Shown here piece after piece: positions 15,354 through 22,765 of a stretch of 35,485 bases of DNA (positions are counted from its first letter, which is position 1; the number at the start of each line of letters is the position of its first letter). Made by a program: the position numbers and the translations under genes. Under the pieces are notes generated by a model. The model saw only the letters and a list, made by a program, of their open reading frames with translations. It was not told where the DNA came from and did no database searches. Source of the DNA: a bacterium (GTDB lineage: Bacteria; Auribacterota; JABMQX01); NCBI GenBank assembly GCA_030691545.1, contig JAUYEE010000316.1, forward strand, positions 1 to 35,485, written 5' to 3'.

Positions 15354-16664
15354 TCACACGTTTTCCGGTACAACGAACGGCTTGCGATACTCTCGCGTCG
15401 TTAACTTGTTCGCCTCGGGATCTCCGGGGAAAGTCTCGGTTTTGGGATCGAAGGTCAGCGTCCGTCCCAGCCGGTAAGCGATATTCGCCAAGTGGCACAG
15501 GCCCGCCGAAATGACGCCCTCCTCCACAGGAGCCGTCAGAATGCTGGGGTCTCGTTTCCTCACCGCCTCGATGAAGTTCTCGAAGTGGTCGAAGCCTTTT
15601 CCCTCCTGGCGGGGCTGTTTCTTGTCGTCTTCGAGGTAGAGGTCATACGGCCCCTCCGTGCCGTCAATCGCCAGCCAGCCTTCCGCGCCGTAGAAGAGAT
15701 TTCCGATTCGCACCCCTCCTTCATCGTTGGTGTGCCGCCCGCGAACATCGAAGGTCAGGGTCTTGCCATCCGCGTACGTGAAGCACGCCATCTGCGTGTT
15801 CGGCGTCTCACCCTGGTCCTTGTAGCCGTACCGACCGCCCATGCTGTTGACTTTCACTGGATACCCATAATCCTTTCCCAGCCCCCAGCGGGCGATGTCC
15901 ATCTGATGAACCCCCTGATTGCCGATGTCTCCGTCGCCGAAATCCCAGAACCAGTGCCAATTGTAGTGAACGAAATTTGTGTTGAAGGGCTGCTCGGGCG
16001 CCGGACCGAGCCACAGGTCGAAGTGCACCTCCTTCGGCGGCGTTGCCGGCTGCGCGAAACCGATGGAGTCGCGTTTCTTGAAACACAATGCCCTCGAGTG
16101 GAATACCCCGCCAATAGCCCCCTCGTACATCAGCTCTATCGCTTTCCGCACGCTCGGGGCCGAACGTCCCTGGGAACCAACCTGCACGATCCGGTTGTAC
16201 TTCTTGGCGGCCTCGACCATTTTTCGCCCCTCGAACAGGTTATGCGAGGCGGGCTTCTCCACGTACACATCTTTCCCTGCCTGACACGACCAGATGGTTG
16301 CCAGAGAGTGCCAGTGGTTCGTCGTGGCAACGGAGACCGCGTCCACTTCTTTGTCCTTGAGCATCTCGCGGATGTCCACGTAGAGGTTCGGGCGAACGCC
16401 GCTCCCTTCTTTTACCCCTCTTGCCGGCGCCACAAGCACCCGCTCATCCGGATCGCACAGCGCCACCACCCGCACGCCTTTCATGCCGGTCCACACTTTC
16501 GTGTGGTGGAGTCCCCGTCCGTGGACGCCCACGACGCCGATGCCAATCTCATCGTCTGCGGCAAACCCTGTCCACTGGGTACGGATCGCAGCAACCCCCG
16601 CCGCCACCCCCGCAACCCCCTTCGTGGACCTCCTGAAGAAATCTCGACGACTTATCTTTTCCAT
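15354..16664 (-). CDS. Tat-exported Gfo/Idh/MocA family oxidoreductase
   Basis: A 436-aa NAD(P)-dependent sugar dehydrogenase-type protein. The twin-arginine signal is MEKISRRDFFRRSTKGVAGVAAG. The Rossmann domain starts IGIGVVGVHGRGLHH (about 41-55). The conserved EKP motif is in GKDVYVEKPASHN (about 130-142), providing the catalytic lysine. GDGDIGNQGVHQMDIARWGL (about 235-254) holds the His and Asp of the active site. AGAGGTGA precedes the ATG at 16664; the open frame upstream is not supported. Family members oxidise or reduce sugars and cyclitols; exported versions keep a tightly bound NAD(P) cofactor. Its promoter is at 16720-16748. It lies between two exported sugar isomerase genes, pointing to periplasmic sugar conversion. 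Confidence 0.92.
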   Translation of the reverse strand: MEKISRRDFFRRSTKGVAGVAAGVAAIRTQWTGFAADDEIGIGVVGVHGRGLHHTKVWTGMKGVRVVALCDPDERVLVAPARGVKEGSGVRPNLYVDIREMLKDKEVDAVSVATTNHWHSLATIWSCQAGKDVYVEKPASHNLFEGRKMVEAAKKYNRIVQVGSQGRSAPSVRKAIELMYEGAIGGVFHSRALCFKKRDSIGFAQPATPPKEVHFDLWLGPAPEQPFNTNFVHYNWHWFWDFGDGDIGNQGVHQMDIARWGLGKDYGYPVKVNSMGGRYGYKDQGETPNTQMACFTYADGKTLTFDVRGRHTNDEGGVRIGNLFYGAEGWLAIDGTEGPYDLYLEDDKKQPRQEGKGFDHFENFIEAVRKRDPSILTAPVEEGVISAGLCHLANIAYRLGRTLTFDPKTETFPGDPEANKLTTREYRKPFVVPENV

Positions 16665-16719
16665 GTCATCACCTCTTTCGTCTCGAGTTGCCGAATCTTG
16701 ATGCACGTCAGTTGGGGCG

Positions 16720-16748
16720 AATGTATCGTGGGGAGCGCCCGTTGTCAA
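16720..16748 (-). promoter_or_regulatory. Promoter of the Gfo/Idh oxidoreductase gene
   Basis: On the minus strand a perfect TTGACA (16743-16748), 17-bp spacer and TACATT (16720-16725, 4/6) are found. The expected transcript start is about 48 nt upstream of the ATG. The -35 octamer TTGACAAC is mirrored by the divergent promoter at 16771. Confidence 0.6.
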
Positions 16749-16770
16749 GCTCGTTTCCCGTCTAAATCAT

Positions 16771-16799
16771 TTGACAACGCCTTTCCGCCGCGTTATTGA
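16771..16799 (+). promoter_or_regulatory. Putative promoter of the second isomerase gene
   Basis: Plus-strand TTGACA (16771-16776), 17-bp spacer and TATTGA (16794-16799, 3/6). Together with the minus-strand promoter it forms the inverted repeat GTTGTCAA (16741-16748) / TTGACAAC (16771-16778), 22 bp apart. Confidence 0.4.
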
Positions 16800-16889
16800 T
16801 TGTCTCGTCCAATGGTTCGAGGAGACACCTTGAGCATAGCAACGCACGACTCTCGGAAGCAGTAACCCGGGTGCGTGAGGAGATGGATT

Positions 16890-17858
16890 ATGGCGAACAA
16901 GGGAATCAGCAGAAGAGAATTTCTGAAGGACAGTTCCTTGATCGGCGCGGGGGTATTTCTCGCCGCAGCCGGTACGGAGCCCAGCAAGGCCGAGGATTCG
17001 AAGAAAGGAGGAATTACCATGGGCATGTCACCAGGTATCAACATGGAGTTCATCCGAAGGGCCGAAAAGCCCTTCGCATGGGGCGTCGCGAAAGCCGCGG
17101 AGATCGGTTACAAATTCTGCGAACCGATGGTTCACACCGGCCGCGAGTTAATGAGCGAAGCCGGGTACTATCACACTGTCTCGATGCTTGAGGACCCCCT
17201 CGAGATTCGAGGGATTCTGGAGAAACACGGCATCCAGGCAAGCGGCTTATCCTGCCATTGCCCTCTGTCCAGACCCGAAGTCTCTGTGGACTACATCAAG
17301 CAGGCCATCCGTTTTGCCGCGGAACTCGGGGCACCCGTCTGCAACACCGACGAGGGCATGGTCCCCGACTGGATGGATGAGGAGACCGCCTTCAGGATGA
17401 TTCAGTACACCCTCCGAACCGTCGTCCCCGTCGCCGAGCGGCACAACATCAAAATCGGCATCGAGCCGCATCAGAAGTTCACCGTCCACACCGATAAGCT
17501 CATCAAGATCGCCAGCCTCGTGGACTCGCCGAATCTCGGCTTCAACGTTGATACAGGAAACGCGTATCTCGGCGGCGTGAGCGATCCCTATGAGATGCTG
17601 CAAGCCTGCGCGGATCGCACGTTCCACATCCATGCAAAGGACATCGAGCTCAAACAGAGCGAGGACGAAAGAGGCAAAGTCACCGGAACTCCCGTAGGAT
17701 GCGCCTGCGGCGATGGCGTCATTGACTGGCCTCGCGTGGTGCAGATTCTCAAGAAGGCCGGTTTTAAGGGTGTGCTTTCCGTCGAGTGCGGCACCATCGA
17801 GCAGGCCGAGAAGAGCCTCAAGTACCTCAACAAGGTCATTGCCACGGAGAAGGCGTAG
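16890..17858 (+). CDS. Tat-exported sugar phosphate isomerase/epimerase-like protein
   Basis: A 322-aa protein with a Tat signal (KGISRREFLKDSSLIGAGVFLAAAG). The AP_endonuc_2 TIM barrel shows ASGLSCHCPLS, IKIGIEPHQKFTVHTDKL with a metal-ligand glutamate (about 195), LGFNVDTGNAYLGG with the ligand Asp, FHIHAKDIEL with the ligand His, and LSVECGT with the last ligand Glu. This is a complete divalent-metal site. The ATG at 16890 has GAGGAG 7 nt upstream; a GTG at 16875 is the longer alternative. It is probably transcribed with the ThuA-DUF1080 gene 142 bp downstream, although that gene also has its own operator. Substrate unknown. Confidence 0.9.
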   Translation: MANKGISRREFLKDSSLIGAGVFLAAAGTEPSKAEDSKKGGITMGMSPGINMEFIRRAEKPFAWGVAKAAEIGYKFCEPMVHTGRELMSEAGYYHTVSMLEDPLEIRGILEKHGIQASGLSCHCPLSRPEVSVDYIKQAIRFAAELGAPVCNTDEGMVPDWMDEETAFRMIQYTLRTVVPVAERHNIKIGIEPHQKFTVHTDKLIKIASLVDSPNLGFNVDTGNAYLGGVSDPYEMLQACADRTFHIHAKDIELKQSEDERGKVTGTPVGCACGDGVIDWPRVVQILKKAGFKGVLSVECGTIEQAEKSLKYLNKVIATEKA

Positions 17859-17944
17859 AGCTGTTGAGGAAATAGCCGACAACGGGCATCTCCGGGCAGC
17901 CGTTCCAGACCCCCGTGCGGCCGGACCCCGATCTCGTGTCAAAA

Positions 17945-17958
17945 TGTAAGCGGTTGCA
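17945..17958 (+). promoter_or_regulatory. LacI-family-type operator (cre-like)
   Basis: TGTAAGCGGTTGCA is a full match to the TGNAANCGNTNNCA pattern used by LacI/GalR-family regulators, with the central CG and symmetric TG...CA ends. It lies 42 bp upstream of the ThuA-DUF1080 start. No LacI-type regulator gene is in the window. No clear -35/-10 pair was seen next to it. Confidence 0.55.
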
Positions 17959-18000
17959 TCAGTGTTTGATGTAACTAAAGATGAAAGAAAGAGGTGAGCT

Positions 18001-19320
18001 ATGATGACGCGGTTTTTGAAGGTATTTTCTGGCAGAGCATTCTTGGTGTCAGCGATTCTCCTTGCGGCTCTCGCTTTTGCTTCGCCAGGTCTCGCGGAAG
18101 AAGCCGCCGCAAAAACCAAGGTCCTTCTCTTCGTCGGTGGGCAAATTCACGACCACAAGGCAATCGGCAACGTCGTCGAGAAAACCCTCAACGACTACGG
18201 CCAGTTCGAGGTGACAAAAGTCGAGGACGATTTGAATTGCCTCATCTCGCCGAAGCTTGACCCCTATGACGTGATCGTCTTCTATTACACGGTCGGTGAA
18301 ATCACGCCAGAACAGAAGAAAGGGTTGTTCGACTTCGTGGCAAGCGGCAAGGGGTATGTGGGCTTTCATTCTGCTGCCGATTCCTTCCGCGGCGACGAGG
18401 AATATCGTAAGTTCGTCGGCGGCCATTTTCTCACCCATCCAGCCTACCGCGAATTCCCCGTCTCTATCGTGGACAAGGACAATCCCCTCACACGCGGACT
18501 GATTGATTTCAAAATCACCGACGAGCAGTACATCCTCGAGAAGGACGATCCGGATATCCGCGTCCTCGCGACAGCCCCTCACGAGGGAAACGACCTTCCC
18601 ATTGTGTGGACGAAGTCCTTTGAGAAGGGACGCGTCTTCTACATGGGCTTCGGCCACGATGCGAGAGCCTGTGAGCAGGATATCTTCAAGACCTTTCTTA
18701 TCCGCGCGACACTATGGGCAGCCGGAAAGCCCGTGCCGACCTACTTCGCTGACTTCACTCCCATTTTCGACAGCAAGAGCCTGAACGGCTGGCACGTCAG
18801 CCGCAAGACCGGCCACGGAACCGGAGGCAAATGGGTCGTCGAGGACGGTGCCATCGTCGGCCAGCAGAATCCTCCTCGCCAGGGCGGCATCCTCATCAGC
18901 GATGAGAAATATGGCGACTTCGAGTTGGTCATCGAAGCCAAGCCGGAGTGGGGGATTGACAGCGGCATATTCCTCCGCTCGACCGAAGACGGCAAAGCCT
19001 ACCAGGTCATGGTGGACTACAACGACGGAGGCAATGTCGGGGGAATCTACGGCGAGGGAATCGGCGGATTTGGCGTGCGCTCCGAGCAATACCCCGCCGC
19101 CTGGAAGAAAGACGACTGGAACATCTTCCGTATCAGAATCCAGGGCCAGCCCCCAAAAATCACCGTCTGGATGAACGGCGTTCACATGATTGATTACGAG
19201 GACAAAGAAGTCCGCATCCCCGAAAAGGGCGGCATCGCCGTGCAGGTCCACGGCGGCGGTCCCCTCGAAGGCATCAAAACTCGCGCCCTCTACCGCGACA
19301 TCCAGCTCAAGCCGTTGTGA
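18001..19320 (+). CDS. Secreted ThuA-like / DUF1080 fusion protein
   Basis: A 439-aa protein with a Sec signal (about 1-32, ending SPGLAEEA). Residues about 38-245 form a ThuA-like, glutamine-amidotransferase-fold domain: KVLLFVGGQIHDHKAI, FDFVASGKGYVGFHSAADSF, GGHFLTHP and KGRVFYMGFGHD. Residues about 250-439 form a DUF1080 (3-keto-disaccharide hydrolase, concanavalin-like) domain: FTPIFDSKSLNGWHV, WVVEDGAIVGQQ, FELVIEAKPEWGIDSGIFLRS and YRDIQLKPL. DUF1080 enzymes are linked to cleavage of 3-keto-glycosides, fitting the Gfo/Idh neighbour. GAAAGAGGTGAG precedes tandem ATGs. Regulated by a probable LacI-type site upstream. Confidence 0.92.
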   Translation: MMTRFLKVFSGRAFLVSAILLAALAFASPGLAEEAAAKTKVLLFVGGQIHDHKAIGNVVEKTLNDYGQFEVTKVEDDLNCLISPKLDPYDVIVFYYTVGEITPEQKKGLFDFVASGKGYVGFHSAADSFRGDEEYRKFVGGHFLTHPAYREFPVSIVDKDNPLTRGLIDFKITDEQYILEKDDPDIRVLATAPHEGNDLPIVWTKSFEKGRVFYMGFGHDARACEQDIFKTFLIRATLWAAGKPVPTYFADFTPIFDSKSLNGWHVSRKTGHGTGGKWVVEDGAIVGQQNPPRQGGILISDEKYGDFELVIEAKPEWGIDSGIFLRSTEDGKAYQVMVDYNDGGNVGGIYGEGIGGFGVRSEQYPAAWKKDDWNIFRIRIQGQPPKITVWMNGVHMIDYEDKEVRIPEKGGIAVQVHGGGPLEGIKTRALYRDIQLKPL

Positions 19321-19353
19321 CGGTCTCCAACAACCGAGAGGAGGGGATCACCG

Positions 19354-20824
19354 ATGGCAGTCTACATCCTCGGCGCCGGCGCCTCATGTTGCACCGACGC
19401 ATACAGCGCGTTCGCGGCGGAGAGGCGCTTCATGGGAGAACTTCGACCCCCTATGATGGCCGATTTCTTGGAGGTTGCCCTTAGCCGCGACTCGCCGCAG
19501 GTGCCCCTGAGGAACCTGGACTCGGTGCTGAAGGGAATCGGCCTGAGCGTCGCCGCGATGCAGCAGGGCAAGGCGGGCTGTGCGAACATAGAGCATGTGC
19601 TGTCCTTTTGCGATCTCGTTCAACGAGCCATCACCCACTGGGCTTTCGGTCCTCGCCGCAAGGGACGTATTCGTGCAGCCCTTTGGCTCCTTGAGCGAGC
19701 CTTGGCGCGCCCGCCTTTGCATATCCTTCATCTGCCACCCCAGGTCCGACGACTGTGCCGCAAGGTAAAGGGGTGGCCGATCGTCGGTCACTCTCCCAAG
19801 CGAACCCTTGTCCAAGCCGCTGAGGCACTAAGGAAGGCCGCTCGGAAGTCGCGCGGGGGCCCCCCTCAGTCCGGGCTCAGCGAGTGGGAAAGCGTGTCGG
19901 TCGGGCTGGGCCTCAAGTCGCCCATCCGAGAGGTTTTGACAGCCGTCTGCGAGGTGTACGCACCCTCCTCCCCGTACCTGCCCCGGGTGGGCTCCGCGCC
20001 CCCCAGGGCTGTGCTCCAACTACTTAAGATTCCTCGCGAATAAACTCGGCGCGGGTGACACAGTCCTGGGCTTCAACTATGACTTTCTTCTTGACCGCGT
20101 GCTCGAAGAGAAAGCGTGCCTCAGGCCGGATGAACGCTTGGGGCCCCTGCCGACTCTATTCGATACGGCGGACGGACCGGCGCGATTCATCAAGCTGCAT
20201 GGCTCGGTGCTATGGTGGGTCGAGCGCAACTGGGACCAGAATAGGGACTATTACCTCGGTAATCCGAACGCGGGCGAGGTACGTTACGGGACGTTCTGCG
20301 AAGCTGTGACAAGCCTGGGCGGAGGCAGGTTCCCCTGGTTGCCCGCGACGATCTTCCCGCACCGCACCGGCACATTTCTGTCGCTAAATTCCGAAGCTTT
20401 CCGCAAGTGGGAGAGCGAGCCCGCAGACATGAGCGACTGCCGCCGTGTCGAGCCGCTGATCGTTCCTCCGACGATCGCCAAAGAGGAACACCTCGCCCGC
20501 CCGGAAATCTCGGAGCTATGGCGGCAGGCCGAGCACGACCTCTCGCTGACCAGTAGCATTTACGTCATCGGCTACTCCTTCCCGCGGACGGACAAGCACG
20601 TCGAGAAGATGACGCAGGCCGCGGCGAAGAGGCGGCCGTGCGGCAGCTACAAGGGTGTGCCAGTTACCGTCGTTACAAGGCCGAATGCCGAGAAGGACGA
20701 GGTCGAGGGTCTGGAGCGCCGGGTCACAGATGCCTTCCCCGGAGCCGACACAATAACCGTAGCACGGGATGAGTCGGGCCGCACCATAGGCTTCGCCGAG
20801 TGGGTTTGCATGAAAGCTCCGTAA
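19354..20824 (+). pseudogene. SIR2-like domain gene interrupted by a +1 frameshift
   Basis: Two overlapping frames together encode one SIR2-like protein of about 489 aa. The first frame (19354-20043) starts after GAGGAGGGG and gives VYILGAGAS, the NAD-binding glycine-rich start. The second frame continues as YLRFLANKLGAGDTVLGFNYDFLLDR (from about 20021), then FIKLHGSVLWW, IVPPTIAKEEH and YVIGYSFPRTDKHV, ending at 20824. Removing one base restores the frame; the C6 run at 19999-20004 is the likeliest site. It may be an assembly error, a true pseudogene or programmed frameshifting. SIR2-like proteins of this type are often NAD-degrading antiphage effectors; none of the usual partner genes is adjacent. 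It lies 33 bp after the ThuA-DUF1080 gene. Confidence 0.82.
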
Positions 20825-21186
20825 GCCTCGTCGGTCACACAGGCCGGGGGTACGGCTGGCCGTGAGCCGCCAGCGCGGGGACCGAGAGTGTATGAATTCG
20901 CTAATGCGCTCGGCGGGTACTGATCGCGCTGGGAACCACGCTCAGTTCTGAAGACCGCAATGCCCGTGCCGGGCTTTAGCCGGCATGCACTGTTAGCCAC
21001 CGTCTTCAGGCGGTGGGGGCCGATGCCGAGCGCCGCCTCCCGCAGCCGGCTTCAGCCGGGCTTCTCGACCAATGGATTTATCCGAAGGAATTCAGAGCCT
21101 TTGCGAACCACAGCGACCAGTGGTTGGGTGGGTCGGTTCTGGCCGCGTGGCTCTCGCGCCACTGTCGGTCGAGCAAAAGAAATAGT
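20825..21186. repeat. Cluster of REP-like hairpins in a gene-free region
   Basis: Gene-free DNA with four short palindromes: CTGGC/GCCAG (20856-20873); TGCCGG/CCGGCA around GCTTTAG (20967-20985); CCACCG/CGGTGG around TCTTCAGG (20997-21016); and CCGGC-TTCA-GCCGG (21046-21059). Three follow within about 95 bp and share a CTTTAG/CTTCAG-type loop. They resemble REP-type intergenic elements. None has a T-run. Confidence 0.55.
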
Positions 21187-21215
21187 TTGAAACAAAACCA
21201 AAGCGGGTGTATCTT
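21187..21215 (+). promoter_or_regulatory. Putative promoter of the ThuA-like gene
   Basis: TTGAAA (21187-21192, 5/6), 17-bp spacer, TATCTT (21210-21215, 4/6). The expected leader is about 80 nt. It contains the 11-bp palindrome GTCTGTCAGAC (21269-21279), which includes one unit of the 9-bp repeat seen elsewhere. Confidence 0.45.
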
Positions 21216-21300
21216 CGTTCAACGTGAAAAGGACGTTCCTCGAGCCTTTGCAGATTCACAGCACAATAGTCTGTCAGACCAGCATCAAGGAGGATCGAAA

Positions 21301-22116
21301 TTGAAGCCCAACTGGATTCGCCTCGCAGCGTGCTTGTCTCTTCTCGCTCTCGTCGTATTTGGGGCGGGAATCGTGCCATCGGAAGGCGCCGCTATCCCTG
21401 CTGAAAAAATCAAAGTCCTCCTGGTCACGGGGGGGCACGATTTCGAGCAAGAGCCGTTTTTTGAAATGTTCAAGGCGATGGACGCAATCGCTCTCGAAAC
21501 CGCCGAGCAAAAAGAAACGAGTGAGGCGTACGACCGCGACCTATCGAAGTACGACGTGCTCGTCCTTTACGATATGGTGCAAAAGATCACGGATGCCCAG
21601 AAGAAAAAGCTTGTTGACTTTGTGCAGAGCGGCAAGGGTTTGCTGGTGCTCCACCACGCCCTCGGCTCCTATCAAGACTGGGAGGACTATAAGAAAATCG
21701 TGGGCGGCAAGTTTTACACCGCCAAGCGAACCGAGGACGGCGTCGAGCATCCCCCATCCGGCTGGAAGCACGACGAGAAGCTCCAAGTCGTCATCGCCGA
21801 CAAAACCAATCCCATTGTCAAGGGCATGTCTGACTTCGAACTTCTCGACGAGGTTTACAACAAGTACTTCGTCAGCCCCGACGTCAAGCCTCTGCTGACC
21901 GTCAATCATCCCCTCAGCGACAAGGTCGTCGGCTGGACGCATCTTTGCGGCAAAGCTCCCGTCGTGTACATCCAGTTGGGACACGGCGCCAGCGCCTTCA
22001 AGGACCCCAATTATCGAAAGCTCGTCTCCAACGGCATCCGGTGGGCGGCGGGCCGTCTTGCACCAGAGAAGGCGACCCAGCCAGCTCCTCCAGCGCCTCG
22101 CAGGGGCGGCGGCTGA
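21301..22116 (+). CDS. Secreted ThuA-like protein
   Basis: A 271-aa protein that starts at TTG (21301), chosen because AAGGAGG lies 7 nt before it and it gives a Sec signal (residues about 1-30, LAACLSLLALVVFGAGIVPSEGAA). The upstream open frame runs through the REP-like cluster and is rejected. ThuA-like fold motifs: IKVLLVTGGHDFEQEPFFEMF, YDVLVLYDMVQ, VDFVQSGKGLLVLHHALGSY, VGGKFY and APVVYIQLGHGASAF. ThuA-like proteins are linked to sugar (trehalose-like) use without a settled reaction. The C-terminal tail is Pro/Arg/Gly-rich. It is followed by a 7-bp hairpin at 22131-22147. Confidence 0.87.
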   Translation: MKPNWIRLAACLSLLALVVFGAGIVPSEGAAIPAEKIKVLLVTGGHDFEQEPFFEMFKAMDAIALETAEQKETSEAYDRDLSKYDVLVLYDMVQKITDAQKKKLVDFVQSGKGLLVLHHALGSYQDWEDYKKIVGGKFYTAKRTEDGVEHPPSGWKHDEKLQVVIADKTNPIVKGMSDFELLDEVYNKYFVSPDVKPLLTVNHPLSDKVVGWTHLCGKAPVVYIQLGHGASAFKDPNYRKLVSNGIRWAAGRLAPEKATQPAPPAPRRGGG

Positions 22117-22130
22117 CCGTGATTCTTTCC

Positions 22131-22147
22131 GCCCGCAGGTTGCGGGC
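22131..22147 (+). terminator. Short hairpin after the ThuA-like gene
   Basis: GCCCGCA-GGT-TGCGGGC, a perfect 7-bp stem with a 3-nt loop 14 nt after the stop. No T-run follows, so it may only pause polymerase or protect the 3' end. Confidence 0.35.
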
Positions 22148-22252
22148 ACGTGAAACCCGAGAGAGCCTAACACAGGAGCAGTACACACCGCGCCACTGCG
22201 CAGGGGGGAAGTGTAGCGCCTCCGCAAAGAGCCCCGGTCTTCTGACGGCTTT

Positions 22253-22486
22253 TTAGCGCCCTTTTCCCGCTGCCTGCAGAAAGCCCTCAACACTGAGTCC
22301 GGCACGCGTGATGAGCCTCCGCAGTGTTCCCCTGGCAACTTCCCTATGGTCTGGGACAGAGAGCGTCGCGATGTGTCCGGACTTGACGAGGATGATGTGG
22401 CTTCCACGCCGCCGGGCGACTTCCCAACCGAGACGCTCGAAGACCTTTGTGACCTCCCGCCCGCTCAAAACCGGAAGTTCTGGCAT
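22253..22486 (-). CDS. hicA: HicA-type toxin (mRNA interferase)
   Basis: A 77-aa dsRBD-fold toxin of the HicA/YcfA family, which cleaves mRNA. Signature: LSGREVTKVFERLGWEVARRRGSHIILVK with the catalytic histidine in GSH (about 30), then VPDHREVARGTLRRLITRAGLSVEGF. Its start overlaps the stop of the antitoxin gene by one base (TAATG), so the two are coupled. Normal length for the family. It is on the same strand as the aldo/keto reductase genes upstream and could share their transcript. Confidence 0.92.
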   Translation of the reverse strand: MPELPVLSGREVTKVFERLGWEVARRRGSHIILVKSGHIATLSVPDHREVARGTLRRLITRAGLSVEGFLQAAGKGR

Positions 22487-22692
22487 TAGACGCGAACCTC
22501 AACCTCTCGCACGGCGACAGTGAGCGGCATCCCTCTCTCGGCCCTAACCTCTAAGCACTGCTCTATCGCGTCCTCGATGTTTCTCAGAGCCTCTTCCTCG
22601 GTCTTTCCCTGGCTGACGCATCCGGGTATCGAGGGACATTCCGCCACGAACACCCCGTCCTCGTCACGATCAATCGTCACAATGAACTTCAT
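22486..22692 (-). CDS. hicB: HicB-type antitoxin
   Basis: A 68-aa partial RNase H-fold antitoxin that neutralises HicA. Signature: FIVTIDRDEDGVFVAECPSIPGCVSQGKTEEEALRNIEDAIEQCL. It lacks the C-terminal helix-turn-helix or ribbon-helix-helix found in longer HicB proteins, so autoregulation by this chain is doubtful. The ATG at 22692 has AAGGAGA 10 nt upstream; the longer open frame is not supported. The antitoxin gene precedes the toxin gene. It lies 73 bp after the aldo/keto reductase stop. Confidence 0.92.
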   Translation of the reverse strand: MKFIVTIDRDEDGVFVAECPSIPGCVSQGKTEEEALRNIEDAIEQCLEVRAERGMPLTVAVREVEVRV

Positions 22693-22765
22693 CCCTGAAA
22701 TCTCCTTCCTGACGGTTCTCCGTTGCACCCTTCTTGTTCGCCGCCGGAGATCACCCCATGGCGCT

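Noticed and set aside
15492..16799. 435-codon plus-strand frame opposite the Gfo/Idh gene
   Set aside because: Antisense shadow of a gene with a Tat signal, EKP motif and good ribosome-binding site.
19354..20824. Complete Thoeris or similar SIR2-based defence system
   Set aside because: No TIR, HerA or other partner gene is adjacent; only a single frameshifted SIR2-like gene is seen.
21013..21300. N-terminal extension of the ThuA-like protein from an upstream ATG
   Set aside because: The extension runs through REP-like palindromes and a promoter-like site, whereas TTG at 21301 has AAGGAGG and begins a signal peptide.
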